A program made the translations under genes and the position numbers. The notes below the pieces were generated by a model that was not told where the DNA came from, ran no database searches, and saw nothing but the letters and a program-made list of their open reading frames with translations. Positions 34,487-43,270 of a DNA stretch of 64,000 bases are shown here, one piece after another (the stretch's first letter is position 1; each line of letters opens with the position of its first letter). The DNA comes from Candidatus Peregrinibacteria bacterium. Lineage in GTDB: Bacteria > Patescibacteriota > Gracilibacteria > Peribacterales > Peribacteraceae. Location: contig JACPXZ010000035.1 of NCBI GenBank assembly GCA_016196225.1, forward strand, positions 1 to 64,000, read 5' to 3'.

Positions 34487-36907
34487 ATGAGCAACCGCCC
34501 CCAGAGATGGGTTATCCTCACCGGCATCATTGCCACTACAATGATCGTCATTGCTCTCCCAAACCAATGGAAGCCATGGGCGCCGAAGTTTATCCGTGAG
34601 TTTGATTTCCACTTTGGCCTAGATTTGGCAGGAGGAACGCAGCTGGACTTTCGTATTTCGGAAGATGAGCTCCGTCAGCAAATAACAATGATGGACGACG
34701 AAATAGCCCTCTTAGAACAACAAGGATTAGCCGGTGACCGCCTCTTCAGTATTCGGACACAACAACAAGCCGCTCTTGAACAACAAAAAAATATCGTAGA
34801 AGCCATCCGGACCGTTCTCGAGAGGCGTATCAACGCACTCGGAGTCAGCGAAACCACCATCACCCCCTCCTATGTGGGAGACGAAAAACATCTCCTCGTG
34901 GAGTGTCCCGGTGTTGTGAATACTCAAGTATGCATCGACACTGTCGGGAAAACCATCCAACTGGAATTCAAAGAGGAATTCACCGAGCCAACGAAAGAAT
35001 TTGAGGCCGAAGTGCGTTCCCGCGCCAATAACATCCTTACGCAGATGAAAAAAGGAGATGATTTACAAAAGATCGGTCAAGACCTCGGCGATGAACTCGG
35101 CATCGCCTTCCGTCCCGAAAGACCGTACTTCAAAGACGAATTGCCGAAAGGTCTCGAATCGCTCTGGAATAAAAAACCAGGGGGACGCATTGAAAAAATC
35201 GAAGGAGAAATCGTCGTTCAACAACAAAATCAGGACGGTGAAATAAGTGAAAAGCCTGTCCCAGGAATCTTCCTCGTTGAGATTACAAAACCAAAATCTC
35301 AAATCGGTCGAACCATCAATGAAGCTTCAACCGCCTTCGATATCCTTGAAAACCGAGAGCCACATCTCCAACACGGGTCGTATACCAATGTCTCTCTGAA
35401 TGCGCCGGAAATGCTGAGCATCGCTCCGCTCATCCGGGAAATGCAACCCGGAGAAATGAAGGTTGTTCCTAAACCCGATGGAACCGCTGCGCTTGTATAT
35501 CTCCGCTCTTACAACCCCCCGCGGGAAGAAATGGCCGCCAGTCACGTGTTGATTGCCTACAAAGGTGCCAGTGCCGCCGATCCATCCATCAAACGCACCA
35601 AAGATGAAGCGTTAGCCCGTGCACAGGAATTGAAAAAACAATTGGACGCCGGCGCTCGTTTTGAAGATATTGCACGCAAACATTCCGATGGGCCGTCGGC
35701 TTTAGATAATGGAAATCTTGGCACATTTGGACGAGGAACCATGGCCCCTGTATTCGAAAAAGCTCTTCTTGCTCTTCAACTCGGTGAGATCAGCCAACCC
35801 GTCGAAACACAATTTGGATTCCATCTGATTCGTTTCGACCAACTCCCATCGTTAACTCCCGATGTCGCAAGCTTTGAGGAATTGTCCGTCGGTGGAACCG
35901 ATGCGCAAAACCAGGCACAATCCTTCCTCTCCCGCCTGCAATCCGGACAAATCACCCAACAACAAGAGGTGATATACCTTCGCACACTCTTTTTCTCACT
36001 CCTCCCCACCGGATGGAAGGACACCCCCCTGGATGGCAAACATTTCCGCGCTGCAACCGTGACCCTCGATTCGATCACCAGTATTCCCGTTGTCCAGATC
36101 ATGTTTGATGACGAAGGGGGAAAAATTTTCCAGGAGCTGACCAGGCGGAACGTGGGGAAACGCATTGCCATTTTTGTCGGAGGAGAACTGGTATCCGCAC
36201 CGGTCGTTCAACAGGAAATCTCCGGCGGCACGGCCATCATCACGGGAAATAATTCCTTTGATGATGCACGACGACTTGCGCAGGATCTCAATACCGGCGC
36301 CATTCCTGCTCCCATTCACTTAAGCGGTCAGCGAACGGTCGAAGCAACCCTTGGCGCCCAGGCTCTCCGTACTTCTCTCCAGGCCGCCATTCTCGGCTCG
36401 ATTGCTCTTATCCTCTACCTCCTCGCCGTATACCGCTTTCTCGGTTTGATCGCGAGCGCAGCTCTCTTGATTTATGCCGTATTATTTTGGGTTCTTCTTA
36501 AGCTTCCACTTTTCTTTTTCTCATCACAGTACATTGTGCTGACGCTCGCGGGTATGGCAGGTATCATCTTGAGTATCGGTATGGCGGTGGATGCCAATGT
36601 CCTCGTATTCGAACGGTTTAAAGAGGAACTGCGCAAAGGGAAATTATTTAAAACAGCGATAGAAGTGGCCTTCGATCGGGCATGGCCGAGTATCCGTGAC
36701 AGCAATATTTCGACCATCCTTACCTGTATCATTCTCTTTGTTATTGGGACATCGATCGTGCGAGGATTTGCCGTGACGCTGGGAATAGGAGTCATGATCT
36801 CCATGTTTACCGCGATCACGATCACCCGTTGGATGCTTCGCTACGTCGCAACAACAGACCTCCCCAACCGTCCGTGGTTGTTTGGGATTGAAAAAAAGGA
36901 ATTATGA
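34487..36907 (+). CDS. secD: SecD-type protein-export subunit with an embedded parvulin (PpiC) domain
   Basis: 806 residues. One N-terminal helix is followed by the SecD signature FGLDLAGGTQLDFRI (43-57) and P1 start (IRTVLERRINALGVSE). Residues 345-452 form a full parvulin-type peptidyl-prolyl isomerase: AASHVLIAYKG, FEDIARKHSDGPSALDNGNLGTFGRGTM, FGFHLIRFDQ. Residues 170-270 look like a second, degenerate parvulin module. The P1 end (SAPVVQQEISGGTAIITG) and GAIPAPI precede six helices with GMAVDANVLVFERFKEEL (698-715). No secF follows; folK overlaps the stop by four bases. It helps pull exported proteins across the membrane with the proton motive force. Confidence 0.9.
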   Translation: MSNRPQRWVILTGIIATTMIVIALPNQWKPWAPKFIREFDFHFGLDLAGGTQLDFRISEDELRQQITMMDDEIALLEQQGLAGDRLFSIRTQQQAALEQQKNIVEAIRTVLERRINALGVSETTITPSYVGDEKHLLVECPGVVNTQVCIDTVGKTIQLEFKEEFTEPTKEFEAEVRSRANNILTQMKKGDDLQKIGQDLGDELGIAFRPERPYFKDELPKGLESLWNKKPGGRIEKIEGEIVVQQQNQDGEISEKPVPGIFLVEITKPKSQIGRTINEASTAFDILENREPHLQHGSYTNVSLNAPEMLSIAPLIREMQPGEMKVVPKPDGTAALVYLRSYNPPREEMAASHVLIAYKGASAADPSIKRTKDEALARAQELKKQLDAGARFEDIARKHSDGPSALDNGNLGTFGRGTMAPVFEKALLALQLGEISQPVETQFGFHLIRFDQLPSLTPDVASFEELSVGGTDAQNQAQSFLSRLQSGQITQQQEVIYLRTLFFSLLPTGWKDTPLDGKHFRAATVTLDSITSIPVVQIMFDDEGGKIFQELTRRNVGKRIAIFVGGELVSAPVVQQEISGGTAIITGNNSFDDARRLAQDLNTGAIPAPIHLSGQRTVEATLGAQALRTSLQAAILGSIALILYLLAVYRFLGLIASAALLIYAVLFWVLLKLPLFFFSSQYIVLTLAGMAGIILSIGMAVDANVLVFERFKEELRKGKLFKTAIEVAFDRAWPSIRDSNISTILTCIILFVIGTSIVRGFAVTLGIGVMISMFTAITITRWMLRYVATTDLPNRPWLFGIEKKEL

Positions 36908-37410
36908 CCGATGTCTTCATCGGCATCGGATCGAATATCGATGCGTCAAAAAATATTCAGCGAGCAATAGATATGTTGCGGAAAACATTTCCCGATATTC
37001 AATTTTCTTCCACCTACAAAACCGCAGCGCGGGATTTTGAAGATCAGGAAGATTTTCTCAATGCGGTCGCTTTCGTAAAAACAGACATGGATCCCCATGA
37101 TATTCTTCGCTCACTCCAAAATATCGAACATGTTCTTGGCAAAGCTACCCCCTTCAAATTCGGTCCCCGCACCCTCGATCTCGATCTCCTTCTCTATAAC
37201 GATCAAATCATCCAGGACCCCCAACTTATTGTTCCCCATCCTCGTATGTACCAAAGACGGTTTGTATTAGAACCGTTATGTGAACTGATCAGTTCAACCA
37301 AGAAGCATCCTGTTCTTCAAAGATCATGGAAGGAATTGTTATCTAACACGCTTGATCAGGAGTGTCAAAAATTAGAGTGGAAGAGTACCTCCCCCACTGG
37401 GGGAGGATAA
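36904..37410 (+). CDS. folK: 2-amino-4-hydroxy-6-hydroxymethyldihydropteridine pyrophosphokinase
   Basis: Transfers pyrophosphate to the pterin in folate synthesis. N-terminal FIGIGSNIDASKNIQRAIDML, central STYKTAARDFEDQEDFLNAV and the HPPK signature FGPRTLDLDLLLYND are all present. Its ATG overlaps the secD stop. The last residues (STSPTGGG) are encoded by the left arm of a dispersed palindromic repeat, which also supplies the TAA stop. The native end was probably a few residues earlier or different. Confidence 0.92.
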   Translation: MTDVFIGIGSNIDASKNIQRAIDMLRKTFPDIQFSSTYKTAARDFEDQEDFLNAVAFVKTDMDPHDILRSLQNIEHVLGKATPFKFGPRTLDLDLLLYNDQIIQDPQLIVPHPRMYQRRFVLEPLCELISSTKKHPVLQRSWKELLSNTLDQECQKLEWKSTSPTGGG

Positions 37411-37490
37411 AGGAGGGGGGCGTGTGATTGGTTTTGATGATTCTCTTTTCGGACCCTCTCCCCTTAGTCCCCTCCCTCCAGGGAGGGGTG
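37385..37490 (+). repeat. Dispersed GC-rich palindromic repeat, copy 1
   Basis: It runs from GTACCTCCCCC to GGGAGGGGTG. Left half: a hairpin CTCCCCC-AC-TGGGGGAG, then GGAGGGGGG. Middle: TGTGATTGGTTTTGATGATT. Right half: CCCCTCCC-TCCA-GGGAGGGG. The copy at 39198-39329 is the same element inverted, with the near-identical middle TGTGATTGGTTTGGATGATT. It covers the folK stop. Confidence 0.85.
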
Positions 37491-37539
37491 CCCTTATATA
37501 AAGGGTTGTTTTTAAGCCAAAATTCTCTATCATTTCCCT

Positions 37540-38493
37540 ATGGCAAAAGACACATCGCGTCGTCTTGTCGTTTCTACAAAAGATTTTGGGGTTGGATGCG
37601 CTGCCTTTGCGGCCAAACTCCCCGTATGGGAAAAGAAAAAGGAACTAAAGATCTACGGTATCCCCAAAAGCGGATCCATTGTCGCTGTCGAACTCGCCCG
37701 AGCTAATGATCATCTGCATGTCGTTTACCGTCCGGAAGAAGCAGATTGTTTTGTCGACGATATTCTCGACACGGGACGAACAATGAAGCTATATGAGGAG
37801 CGGTATCAGAAAAAGGTATACGCCCTCTACGGAAAAGGGAAATACAGAAACTGCATTTATAATGTCCCAGCCACCCAGTGGGTGGAATTTCCATGGGAAA
37901 GTCAGGAACAGACCAGTAAGGAACATCAGGATTTCGTTATTCGATTGATCGAAGAACTCGGTGAGAACGCTTCTCGGGAAGGCCTTCGGGATACCCCCGC
38001 ACGCTTCCTCAAGGCTTGGCGGGAGATGACCTCGGGATACGAATTGCAACTCGATGAGATCCGAGGACTCAAACCCGATACCACCCTCTTCCGCGCCGAT
38101 ACCCACGGTATGGTCGTCGTGAAGGACATCGAATTTTATTCTCTCTGCGAACACCACCTCCTTCCTTTCGTCGGGAAGGTCCATGTCGGATATCTCCCTG
38201 ATAAATTCGCCATCGGTCTCAGTAAAATTCCACGCATTGTCGATATGTTTGCGCAACGTCTCCAGGTTCAGGAACGCCTCGGGCAACAGATTTGCGACAA
38301 ACTGGATGAACTCCTCAAGCCCCGCGGCGTGGGTGTGATTATCGAAGCCTCACATTTCTGCACCATGATGCGGGGCATCAAAAAACAGCACTCCGCGATC
38401 ATCACCAGTCATGTCAAAGGGTATTTTAAAGAAAACGCCCGGACGCGGGAGGAGTTTTTGACTCTCGCAGGGATGAGCCGTCCCTCGCATTAA
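37540..38493 (+). CDS. folE: Fusion of Gpt-like phosphoribosyltransferase and GTP cyclohydrolase I
   Basis: 317 residues in two parts. Residues 1-115 resemble xanthine/guanine phosphoribosyltransferase: a PRPP loop at CFVDDILDTGRTM and the terminal VEFPWE motif seen in Gpt. Residues 125-317 are GTP cyclohydrolase I (FolE), first enzyme of folate synthesis: SLCEHHLLPF supplies Cys and His zinc ligands, SKIPRIVDMFAQRLQVQERL the core, and HFCTMMRG the second Cys ligand. The fusion could take salvaged guanine towards GTP and pterins. The gene lies between folK and folA/thyA. Its 3' end overlaps the convergent 38426 gene by 68 bases. Confidence 0.88.
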   Translation: MAKDTSRRLVVSTKDFGVGCAAFAAKLPVWEKKKELKIYGIPKSGSIVAVELARANDHLHVVYRPEEADCFVDDILDTGRTMKLYEERYQKKVYALYGKGKYRNCIYNVPATQWVEFPWESQEQTSKEHQDFVIRLIEELGENASREGLRDTPARFLKAWREMTSGYELQLDEIRGLKPDTTLFRADTHGMVVVKDIEFYSLCEHHLLPFVGKVHVGYLPDKFAIGLSKIPRIVDMFAQRLQVQERLGQQICDKLDELLKPRGVGVIIEASHFCTMMRGIKKQHSAIITSHVKGYFKENARTREEFLTLAGMSRPSH

Positions 38494-39097
38494 TCTTCTC
38501 CTGCAGCCCCACAATATCCCCACTCTCGATTGCGGCATCGATAGGAGCGCGGGACCCCAAGTATGATGCTACCTGTCGGAAGATATTCCGATATTGAATA
38601 TAGGAAGGCACCAAATCACTATCCGGTTGATGTTGTGTCGCTCGGCCTTCCGTGAGCGTCGGACGTGCGGCATATGTTCTCCCCCTAAACGTAATTCCTC
38701 CGCTATTGAACATATTGGCCTCACCCTGATGCTGCTCTTCGTGTGTGCGTGTCCGAGCCCAGTATCCTTTATCGGCATCTTGGTCCATCACGCTCTCATC
38801 GAAAACGGTTTTCCCCGATCCCGGCTCAAACCATGCCGCCGCCCCCTTTTGCGCCGTATCATCAATTTCATAACTTGAACTTAAGAGAGCGCGCTTGCTC
38901 TCAGCCCATCCCCGTACTGTCGCCATTGCTTCCCCCGCAATACCTCGCACATCATCCCCTGACTCTTCGCGCATATCCCCGACAGATTCTTCGACCCGCG
39001 CCTCGACATGCCGCATGAATGTCCCGACGGTCTCCCGACCGCCTTCATCCTTTTCGGCATCGATCTGATCTTCGAGGATTGATGCTGCTGAATACAT
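38426..39097 (-). CDS. Unknown protein with HEEQH zinc-site motif
   Basis: About 223 residues from the ATG at 39097 (the track uses a TTG at 39115). The N-terminal third is acidic and helical. THEEQHQGEANMF at mid-protein is an HExxH-type zinc motif, and LTEGRATQH about 30 residues on could give the third ligand, so a zincin-like peptidase is plausible. No signal peptide is seen, so it would act in the cytoplasm. Its 3' end runs 68 bases into folE on the other strand. I cannot name the family. Confidence 0.6.
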   Translation of the reverse strand: MYSAASILEDQIDAEKDEGGRETVGTFMRHVEARVEESVGDMREESGDDVRGIAGEAMATVRGWAESKRALLSSSYEIDDTAQKGAAAWFEPGSGKTVFDESVMDQDADKGYWARTRTHEEQHQGEANMFNSGGITFRGRTYAARPTLTEGRATQHQPDSDLVPSYIQYRNIFRQVASYLGSRAPIDAAIESGDIVGLQEKINARDGSSLRESKTPPASGRFL

Positions 39098-39197
39098 ACC
39101 TGCCAGTATGTACAATTAAAGATAGGAACTGAAACAAATAAGGATGCGAACCCATCTAACAATAAAAATTTGTCTTACTTAAGCCAAAAAATAGAGT

Positions 39198-39329
39198 CAC
39201 CCCTCCCGACGGGAGGGGGTTAGGGGGAGGGGGTCTGAAAAGATAATCATCCAAACCAATCACACACCCCCCCCTCCTTAATCCTCCCTCCTTCGTCAAG
39301 CTCAGGACAGGCTCTCAGGGGGAGGTACC
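39198..39329 (-). repeat. Dispersed GC-rich palindromic repeat, copy 2 (inverted)
   Basis: Inverted copy of the 37385 element, longer by an insert TCAAGCTCAGGACAGGC next to the left arm. The terminal GTACCTCCCCCTGAG segment encodes the last folA codons. The same insert type occurs in the copy at 61298. The remaining space back to the HEEQH gene (39098-39197) shows nothing else recognisable. Confidence 0.85.
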
Positions 39330-39808
39330 TTACGTTCCCACGTCTCAAATGTAAACGCATATTGATGTTTCGCATCAATCGGATGATGGAGGCTCTTCTT
39401 TAAATTCCAATCCGAACGATCAACTACTGGAAAAAATGCATCCCCTTCAACTGTTGCATGCACTCGCGTAAATTCAATTCGATCTGCTATCGCAAGTGCC
39501 TCACGATATATCCCCCCCCCTCCGATCACCCAAACTTCAGATTCATCCGCACATACCTTCAGTGCCTCTTCGAACGAATGCACCGTCTCACACCCATCAA
39601 ATATTCGATCGGAATGCGTAACCACGATATTTCTCCGCTTGGGCAGAGGTTTCCCTAATGACTCAAACGTCTTTCGTCCCATGACGATGGCACGCCCTTG
39701 CGTAAGATCACGAAAATGCTTTACATCATCCGGTAAATCCCATGGGATCTTGCCATTCTTTCCGATGACATTATTTTCAGAAGCAGCAGCAATCAGGATG
39801 ATCTTCAT
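39302..39808 (-). CDS. folA: Dihydrofolate reductase
   Basis: Reduces dihydrofolate to tetrahydrofolate, renewing the cofactor that ThyA oxidises. Motifs: [23 protein letters not shown] at the N-terminus with the substrate Asp, [12 protein letters not shown] for NADPH binding, and [10 protein letters not shown]. The family end (FTFETWERK) is followed by VPPPESLS and TGA, all written by the palindromic repeat. The ATG overlaps the thyA stop as ATGA, so thyA and folA are translated together. Confidence 0.94.
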   Translation of the reverse strand: MKIILIAAASENNVIGKNGKIPWDLPDDVKHFRDLTQGRAIVMGRKTFESLGKPLPKRRNIVVTHSDRIFDGCETVHSFEEALKVCADESEVWVIGGGGIYREALAIADRIEFTRVHATVEGDAFFPVVDRSDWNLKKSLHHPIDAKHQYAFTFETWERKVPPPESLS

Positions 39809-40584
39809 ACTGCAATCGGAGCTTTTATTGCGGGATATGGATCGTAGTTCACAAGCGTTATATCCTCATATGTAAAGCCAAAAATCGATATAATGTCTGG
39901 ATTCAATTGTAATTGCGGAAGTGCTCGCGGAATGCGCATGAGTTGCTCTTGCGCCTGAATAATGTGATTCTTATACAGATGAACATCGCCAAACGTATGG
40001 ACGAATTCTCCGACCTTGAGATCGCACACCTCCGCCACCATATGAGTGAGCAGTGAGTACGACGCAATATTAAATGGAACTCCGAGGAAGATGTCGGCAC
40101 TCCGCTGATAGAGTTGGCAACTTAAGCAACCACCAACAACATAAAATTGAAATAAACAATGACACGGCGGTAATGCCATGTTAGGAATATCCACAGGATT
40201 CCATGCAGAAACAATCAATCGTCGTGAGTTGGGATTCTTCTTGATCTCCTCGATCACCTGCCGGATCTGATCAATTCCTCCAAAATCTCGCCACTGCTTC
40301 CCATACACCGGTCCTAAATCACCATCCGCTGCCGCCCATTCATCCCAAATATGTACATCATGGTCTTGGAGATATTTTACATTCGTATCACCGGTCAAAA
40401 ACCACAAAAGTTCATGGATGACCCCCTTCATATATACCTTCTTGGTGGTAAGGAGTGGGAAGCCATCCTGCAAATTAAACCGCATTTGATGACCAAAGAT
40501 CGACACTGTGCCAGTGCCGGTCCGATCATCTTTGGGGATACCTTCCGTAAGAATCTTACGAAGGAGATTCAAGTACTGCTGCAT
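39805..40584 (-). CDS. thyA: Thymidylate synthase
   Basis: Methylates dUMP to dTMP using methylene-tetrahydrofolate. 259 residues. Motifs: [17 protein letters not shown] near the start, the catalytic cysteine in [32 protein letters not shown], and the C-terminal [22 protein letters not shown]. Together with folA, folE and folK it forms a compact folate/thymidylate locus. FolP and FolB are not in the window. Confidence 0.95.
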   Translation of the reverse strand: MQQYLNLLRKILTEGIPKDDRTGTGTVSIFGHQMRFNLQDGFPLLTTKKVYMKGVIHELLWFLTGDTNVKYLQDHDVHIWDEWAAADGDLGPVYGKQWRDFGGIDQIRQVIEEIKKNPNSRRLIVSAWNPVDIPNMALPPCHCLFQFYVVGGCLSCQLYQRSADIFLGVPFNIASYSLLTHMVAEVCDLKVGEFVHTFGDVHLYKNHIIQAQEQLMRIPRALPQLQLNPDIISIFGFTYEDITLVNYDPYPAIKAPIAV

Positions 40585-40603
40585 GCGTTCATTCTACCAA
40601 CAT

Positions 40604-42475
40604 TCATGATCCAAAGGTAAATGCATAGCCCGAAAGACCCGCTCCCCGGATACGCAGGATAATCTCGTGTTCCCCGTACGGCCCCTTCCAAAGTTCATAG
40701 AGATCATCGAACTCAACCTCGATGGTCTTAAAGCGTTCTCCATCAACCTCCACAGCCACCGTAGAAACATTCTGCGAAGCTTGCGAAGCAGAACCGAGAA
40801 CGAGATTAATCTCTCCACCCAAAAACTTCATTCGGATTTCTCCCTCCTTTGACCGGAGGATTTGCCGCTCCCCATCCTCAATCTGCCAATCTCCTACAAG
40901 ATAATAATGGTGCAGTTCCATCTCTTCCGGAACGATGTACGTCACCACCTTCCCCGTTGGAACTCTTGGACCATTCCCCAATTGCTTGATGCTCCTCGTC
41001 CCCAAGTATGTTTCGGGTGAGAGTGATTGCCCTGCCCCGCGAAGCTCTTTGAGCGAAGTGGGGTCGGACCCTTCGGCATCCATCGTTACTCCAATTTCCT
41101 GCAACAAACTCTGAATCGCCAAATCCGTCTCTTCATATGCCCCTTCCCCAAAATGGGTATAACGGATGTATCCCTCCGTATCGATAAGATATTTTGCGGG
41201 CCAGTAGTGATTCGAGAACGCCTTCCATGTCCCGTAATCGTTATCCTGCGCCACGGGGTACGTAAGACCGTGCCGTTTGATTGCTTCGGCAACATTTTTC
41301 TCGCTTTTCTCGAATACGAACTCCGGTGTGTGAACACCAATAAGAACAAATGGTGTGTTTTTGCCTGTGATGAGCGAAGTCGAACCAAACTTCTCCCAAT
41401 ACCCCTGAATATACGGCAAGGTTCGAATGCAATTGATGCAGCTATACGTCCAAAAATCGACCAGCACGACTTTTCCTCGCAAACTCTCGAGCGTAAAAGA
41501 TTCACTGTTGTGCCAAGGTCCGAGATCCGTGAACTCTGGCGCGCGTGTAATTTTGGGGAGTTTCGGGAACATTGCCATAACCGAAGAAGTGGAAGAAGAG
41601 CTAAAATCAAGGGACTTCTCCTCCATCGCTTCGAACATATCGCGCTCGAAGAGCTTCTCCTCAATCCGGGTCCCAAGATCGCCGAAATTTGTGTGATCGA
41701 GGAGCCAGATCTGGGCTCTCTCGAACAGACGAAACTGGAGAGCGATGGCGGTAACGATCAACAACAATCCGGCAACCTTCTTTATCATACCCGTATAGCG
41801 ACTCATCGCACGAACGGAGTGCACAGCAGCTTGTCCTCCGTAACCGATCGCCAGCAGAGGCACACCCGTGCCAAGTCCATAGGACGCGAGCGCAAGCAGA
41901 GCTCGCGGTCCCGGCTCATCACGCACAAGCGTGAACGCAAACCCGAGAGCGGGGCCGGCGCAGGGCACCCACACGAGACCGAGCGTGAGCCCGATAACGA
42001 ATGCGGTCCATGGTGAATCTCGTCCGAATTCCTCCTCTGTTTTCTGTTGAACGTCCACTCCAAACTGCTGGATGCATGCAGCCATCCTGCCACCAAGTTC
42101 GAGTGCGATGACCCCAAAAACCGCTCCGATGATCACAGCCACCAACCCCTTGGAGAGGAAGAACGTCGAACCAACGATTGCACCCAGCAACTGGACCGGG
42201 CGACTATGCGTCAGAAACCCAAGCCCAAAAAGGATCAGGATGTAGTACGTGGCGATCCGAATATAATCCGCAAACTCTACGAACTGATCCAGAACAACGA
42301 GGAGCAGAAAAGAAAACCCGACAAAACTCACGACCATCCCAAGCACCGTCAGGACCGGACGCCACCGGCTCCTCCCTGCAATACTTACTCCGAGCACTAT
42401 GGGAATAAGAGGAAGGATACAAGGAAGAAGAATGGTAAGAACCCCTGCAACAAAAAGCGTCAGCGCGAGCATCAT
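40604..42475 (-). CDS. dipZ: DipZ-type thiol-disulfide protein (CcdA-thioredoxin-carbohydrate-binding-like fusion)
   Basis: Moves reducing power across the membrane to exported proteins. Residues 1-250 are a CcdA/DsbD-type membrane domain with the paired cysteine/proline motifs LLPCILPLIPIVLG and WVPCAGPALG. Residues 320-470 are a TlpA/thioredoxin-like domain with active site SCINC. The last about 130 residues form the beta-rich C-terminal domain of Mycobacterium-type DipZ (HHYYLVGDWQIEDGE, ELWKGPYGEHEI). 623 residues in all, typical length. It starts on the stop codon of a small lipoprotein gene. Confidence 0.9.
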   Translation of the reverse strand: MMLALTLFVAGVLTILLPCILPLIPIVLGVSIAGRSRWRPVLTVLGMVVSFVGFSFLLLVVLDQFVEFADYIRIATYYILILFGLGFLTHSRPVQLLGAIVGSTFFLSKGLVAVIIGAVFGVIALELGGRMAACIQQFGVDVQQKTEEEFGRDSPWTAFVIGLTLGLVWVPCAGPALGFAFTLVRDEPGPRALLALASYGLGTGVPLLAIGYGGQAAVHSVRAMSRYTGMIKKVAGLLLIVTAIALQFRLFERAQIWLLDHTNFGDLGTRIEEKLFERDMFEAMEEKSLDFSSSSTSSVMAMFPKLPKITRAPEFTDLGPWHNSESFTLESLRGKVVLVDFWTYSCINCIRTLPYIQGYWEKFGSTSLITGKNTPFVLIGVHTPEFVFEKSEKNVAEAIKRHGLTYPVAQDNDYGTWKAFSNHYWPAKYLIDTEGYIRYTHFGEGAYEETDLAIQSLLQEIGVTMDAEGSDPTSLKELRGAGQSLSPETYLGTRSIKQLGNGPRVPTGKVVTYIVPEEMELHHYYLVGDWQIEDGERQILRSKEGEIRMKFLGGEINLVLGSASQASQNVSTVAVEVDGERFKTIEVEFDDLYELWKGPYGEHEIILRIRGAGLSGYAFTFGS

Positions 42476-42627
42476 TGAAGAGCCGGGACTTTCGGTGGGG
42501 CCGGGAACGATACTGCTGCCGCATCGTTAGCGGCATCTTTTGTATCAGAACTATCCGAGAAGGGCGGGCGGGCGGTGCAGGAGAAAAGTGTCAGGAGTGC
42601 GACGACGAGAAGGACATGTTTTACCAT
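42472..42627 (-). CDS. Small lipoprotein of 51 residues upstream of dipZ (not in the ORF track)
   Basis: The minus strand from ATG 42627 encodes MVKHVLLVVALLTLFSC, a signal peptide with lipobox LFSC (Cys17), then a 34-residue Ser/Asp/Ala/Pro-rich tail ending FPAPPKVPALQ. Its TGA overlaps the dipZ ATG (AATGATG), which argues for a real coupled gene. The tail is too short to fold alone and may be a spacer or partner of DipZ at the outer membrane face. No family is recognised. Confidence 0.6.
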   Translation of the reverse strand: MVKHVLLVVALLTLFSCTARPPFSDSSDTKDAANDAAAVSFPAPPKVPALQ

Positions 42628-42691
42628 CGCCCATCACTGTACCAGAAAATATGCTGGTGAAGTATCTGACCGATAGGTATATTCCCCACCT

Positions 42692-43270
42692 GTGTCGACC
42701 TTTCCCGCATTCACCGTCTTCGACCTCGAAACGACCGGCCTTGATCCACGAAAAGGCGAACGCATTATCGAAATTGCCGCTCTGCGCATCGAAGAAAAAC
42801 AAATCACCGAAAAAAAATTTCAATCTCTGGTAAATCCCGAACGCTCTATCTCATGGGAAGCAAAACAAATTCATAAAATCTCTAATGATGATGTCCGTCT
42901 TGCTCCCACCATTGACATTGTCCTCCCCAAGTTCCTGGATTTCGCTTGCGACTCCATCCTGATCGCACATAACGCCCAATTTGATATGAGTTTTTTGGAA
43001 CAAGAGAAGGAATGTTGTTGGGGATACGTCGATCTCCCCGAATGCTTCTGCACGATGCGCCTGAGTCAGAGAGTTTTCCCTCGCGAATTTCGGCATAATC
43101 TCGATGCTCTTGCTGTGAGACTCGGTATTCCTCTGCCAACGGAGCGTCACCGGGCAATGCCTGATGTTCTTGTCACCGCTCTGGCACTGCTCAAACTTAT
43201 CGATACGGGGAATATCCGATCCATTGAAGAACTCCGTAAAAAGTCTACAATAGCGCTATTGCAAGCCTAG
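42692..43270 (+). CDS. DnaQ-like 3'-5' exonuclease (DEDDh)
   Basis: 192-residue exonuclease of the DNA polymerase III epsilon family. ExoI FDLETTGLDP, ExoII HNAQFDMSFL and ExoIII HRAMPDV carry the DEDDh residues. It may proofread DNA synthesis or act in repair; no polymerase domain is attached. The start is GTG 42692. Its last codons overlap the def gene, suggesting coupling. Confidence 0.85.
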   Translation: MSTFPAFTVFDLETTGLDPRKGERIIEIAALRIEEKQITEKKFQSLVNPERSISWEAKQIHKISNDDVRLAPTIDIVLPKFLDFACDSILIAHNAQFDMSFLEQEKECCWGYVDLPECFCTMRLSQRVFPREFRHNLDALAVRLGIPLPTERHRAMPDVLVTALALLKLIDTGNIRSIEELRKKSTIALLQA

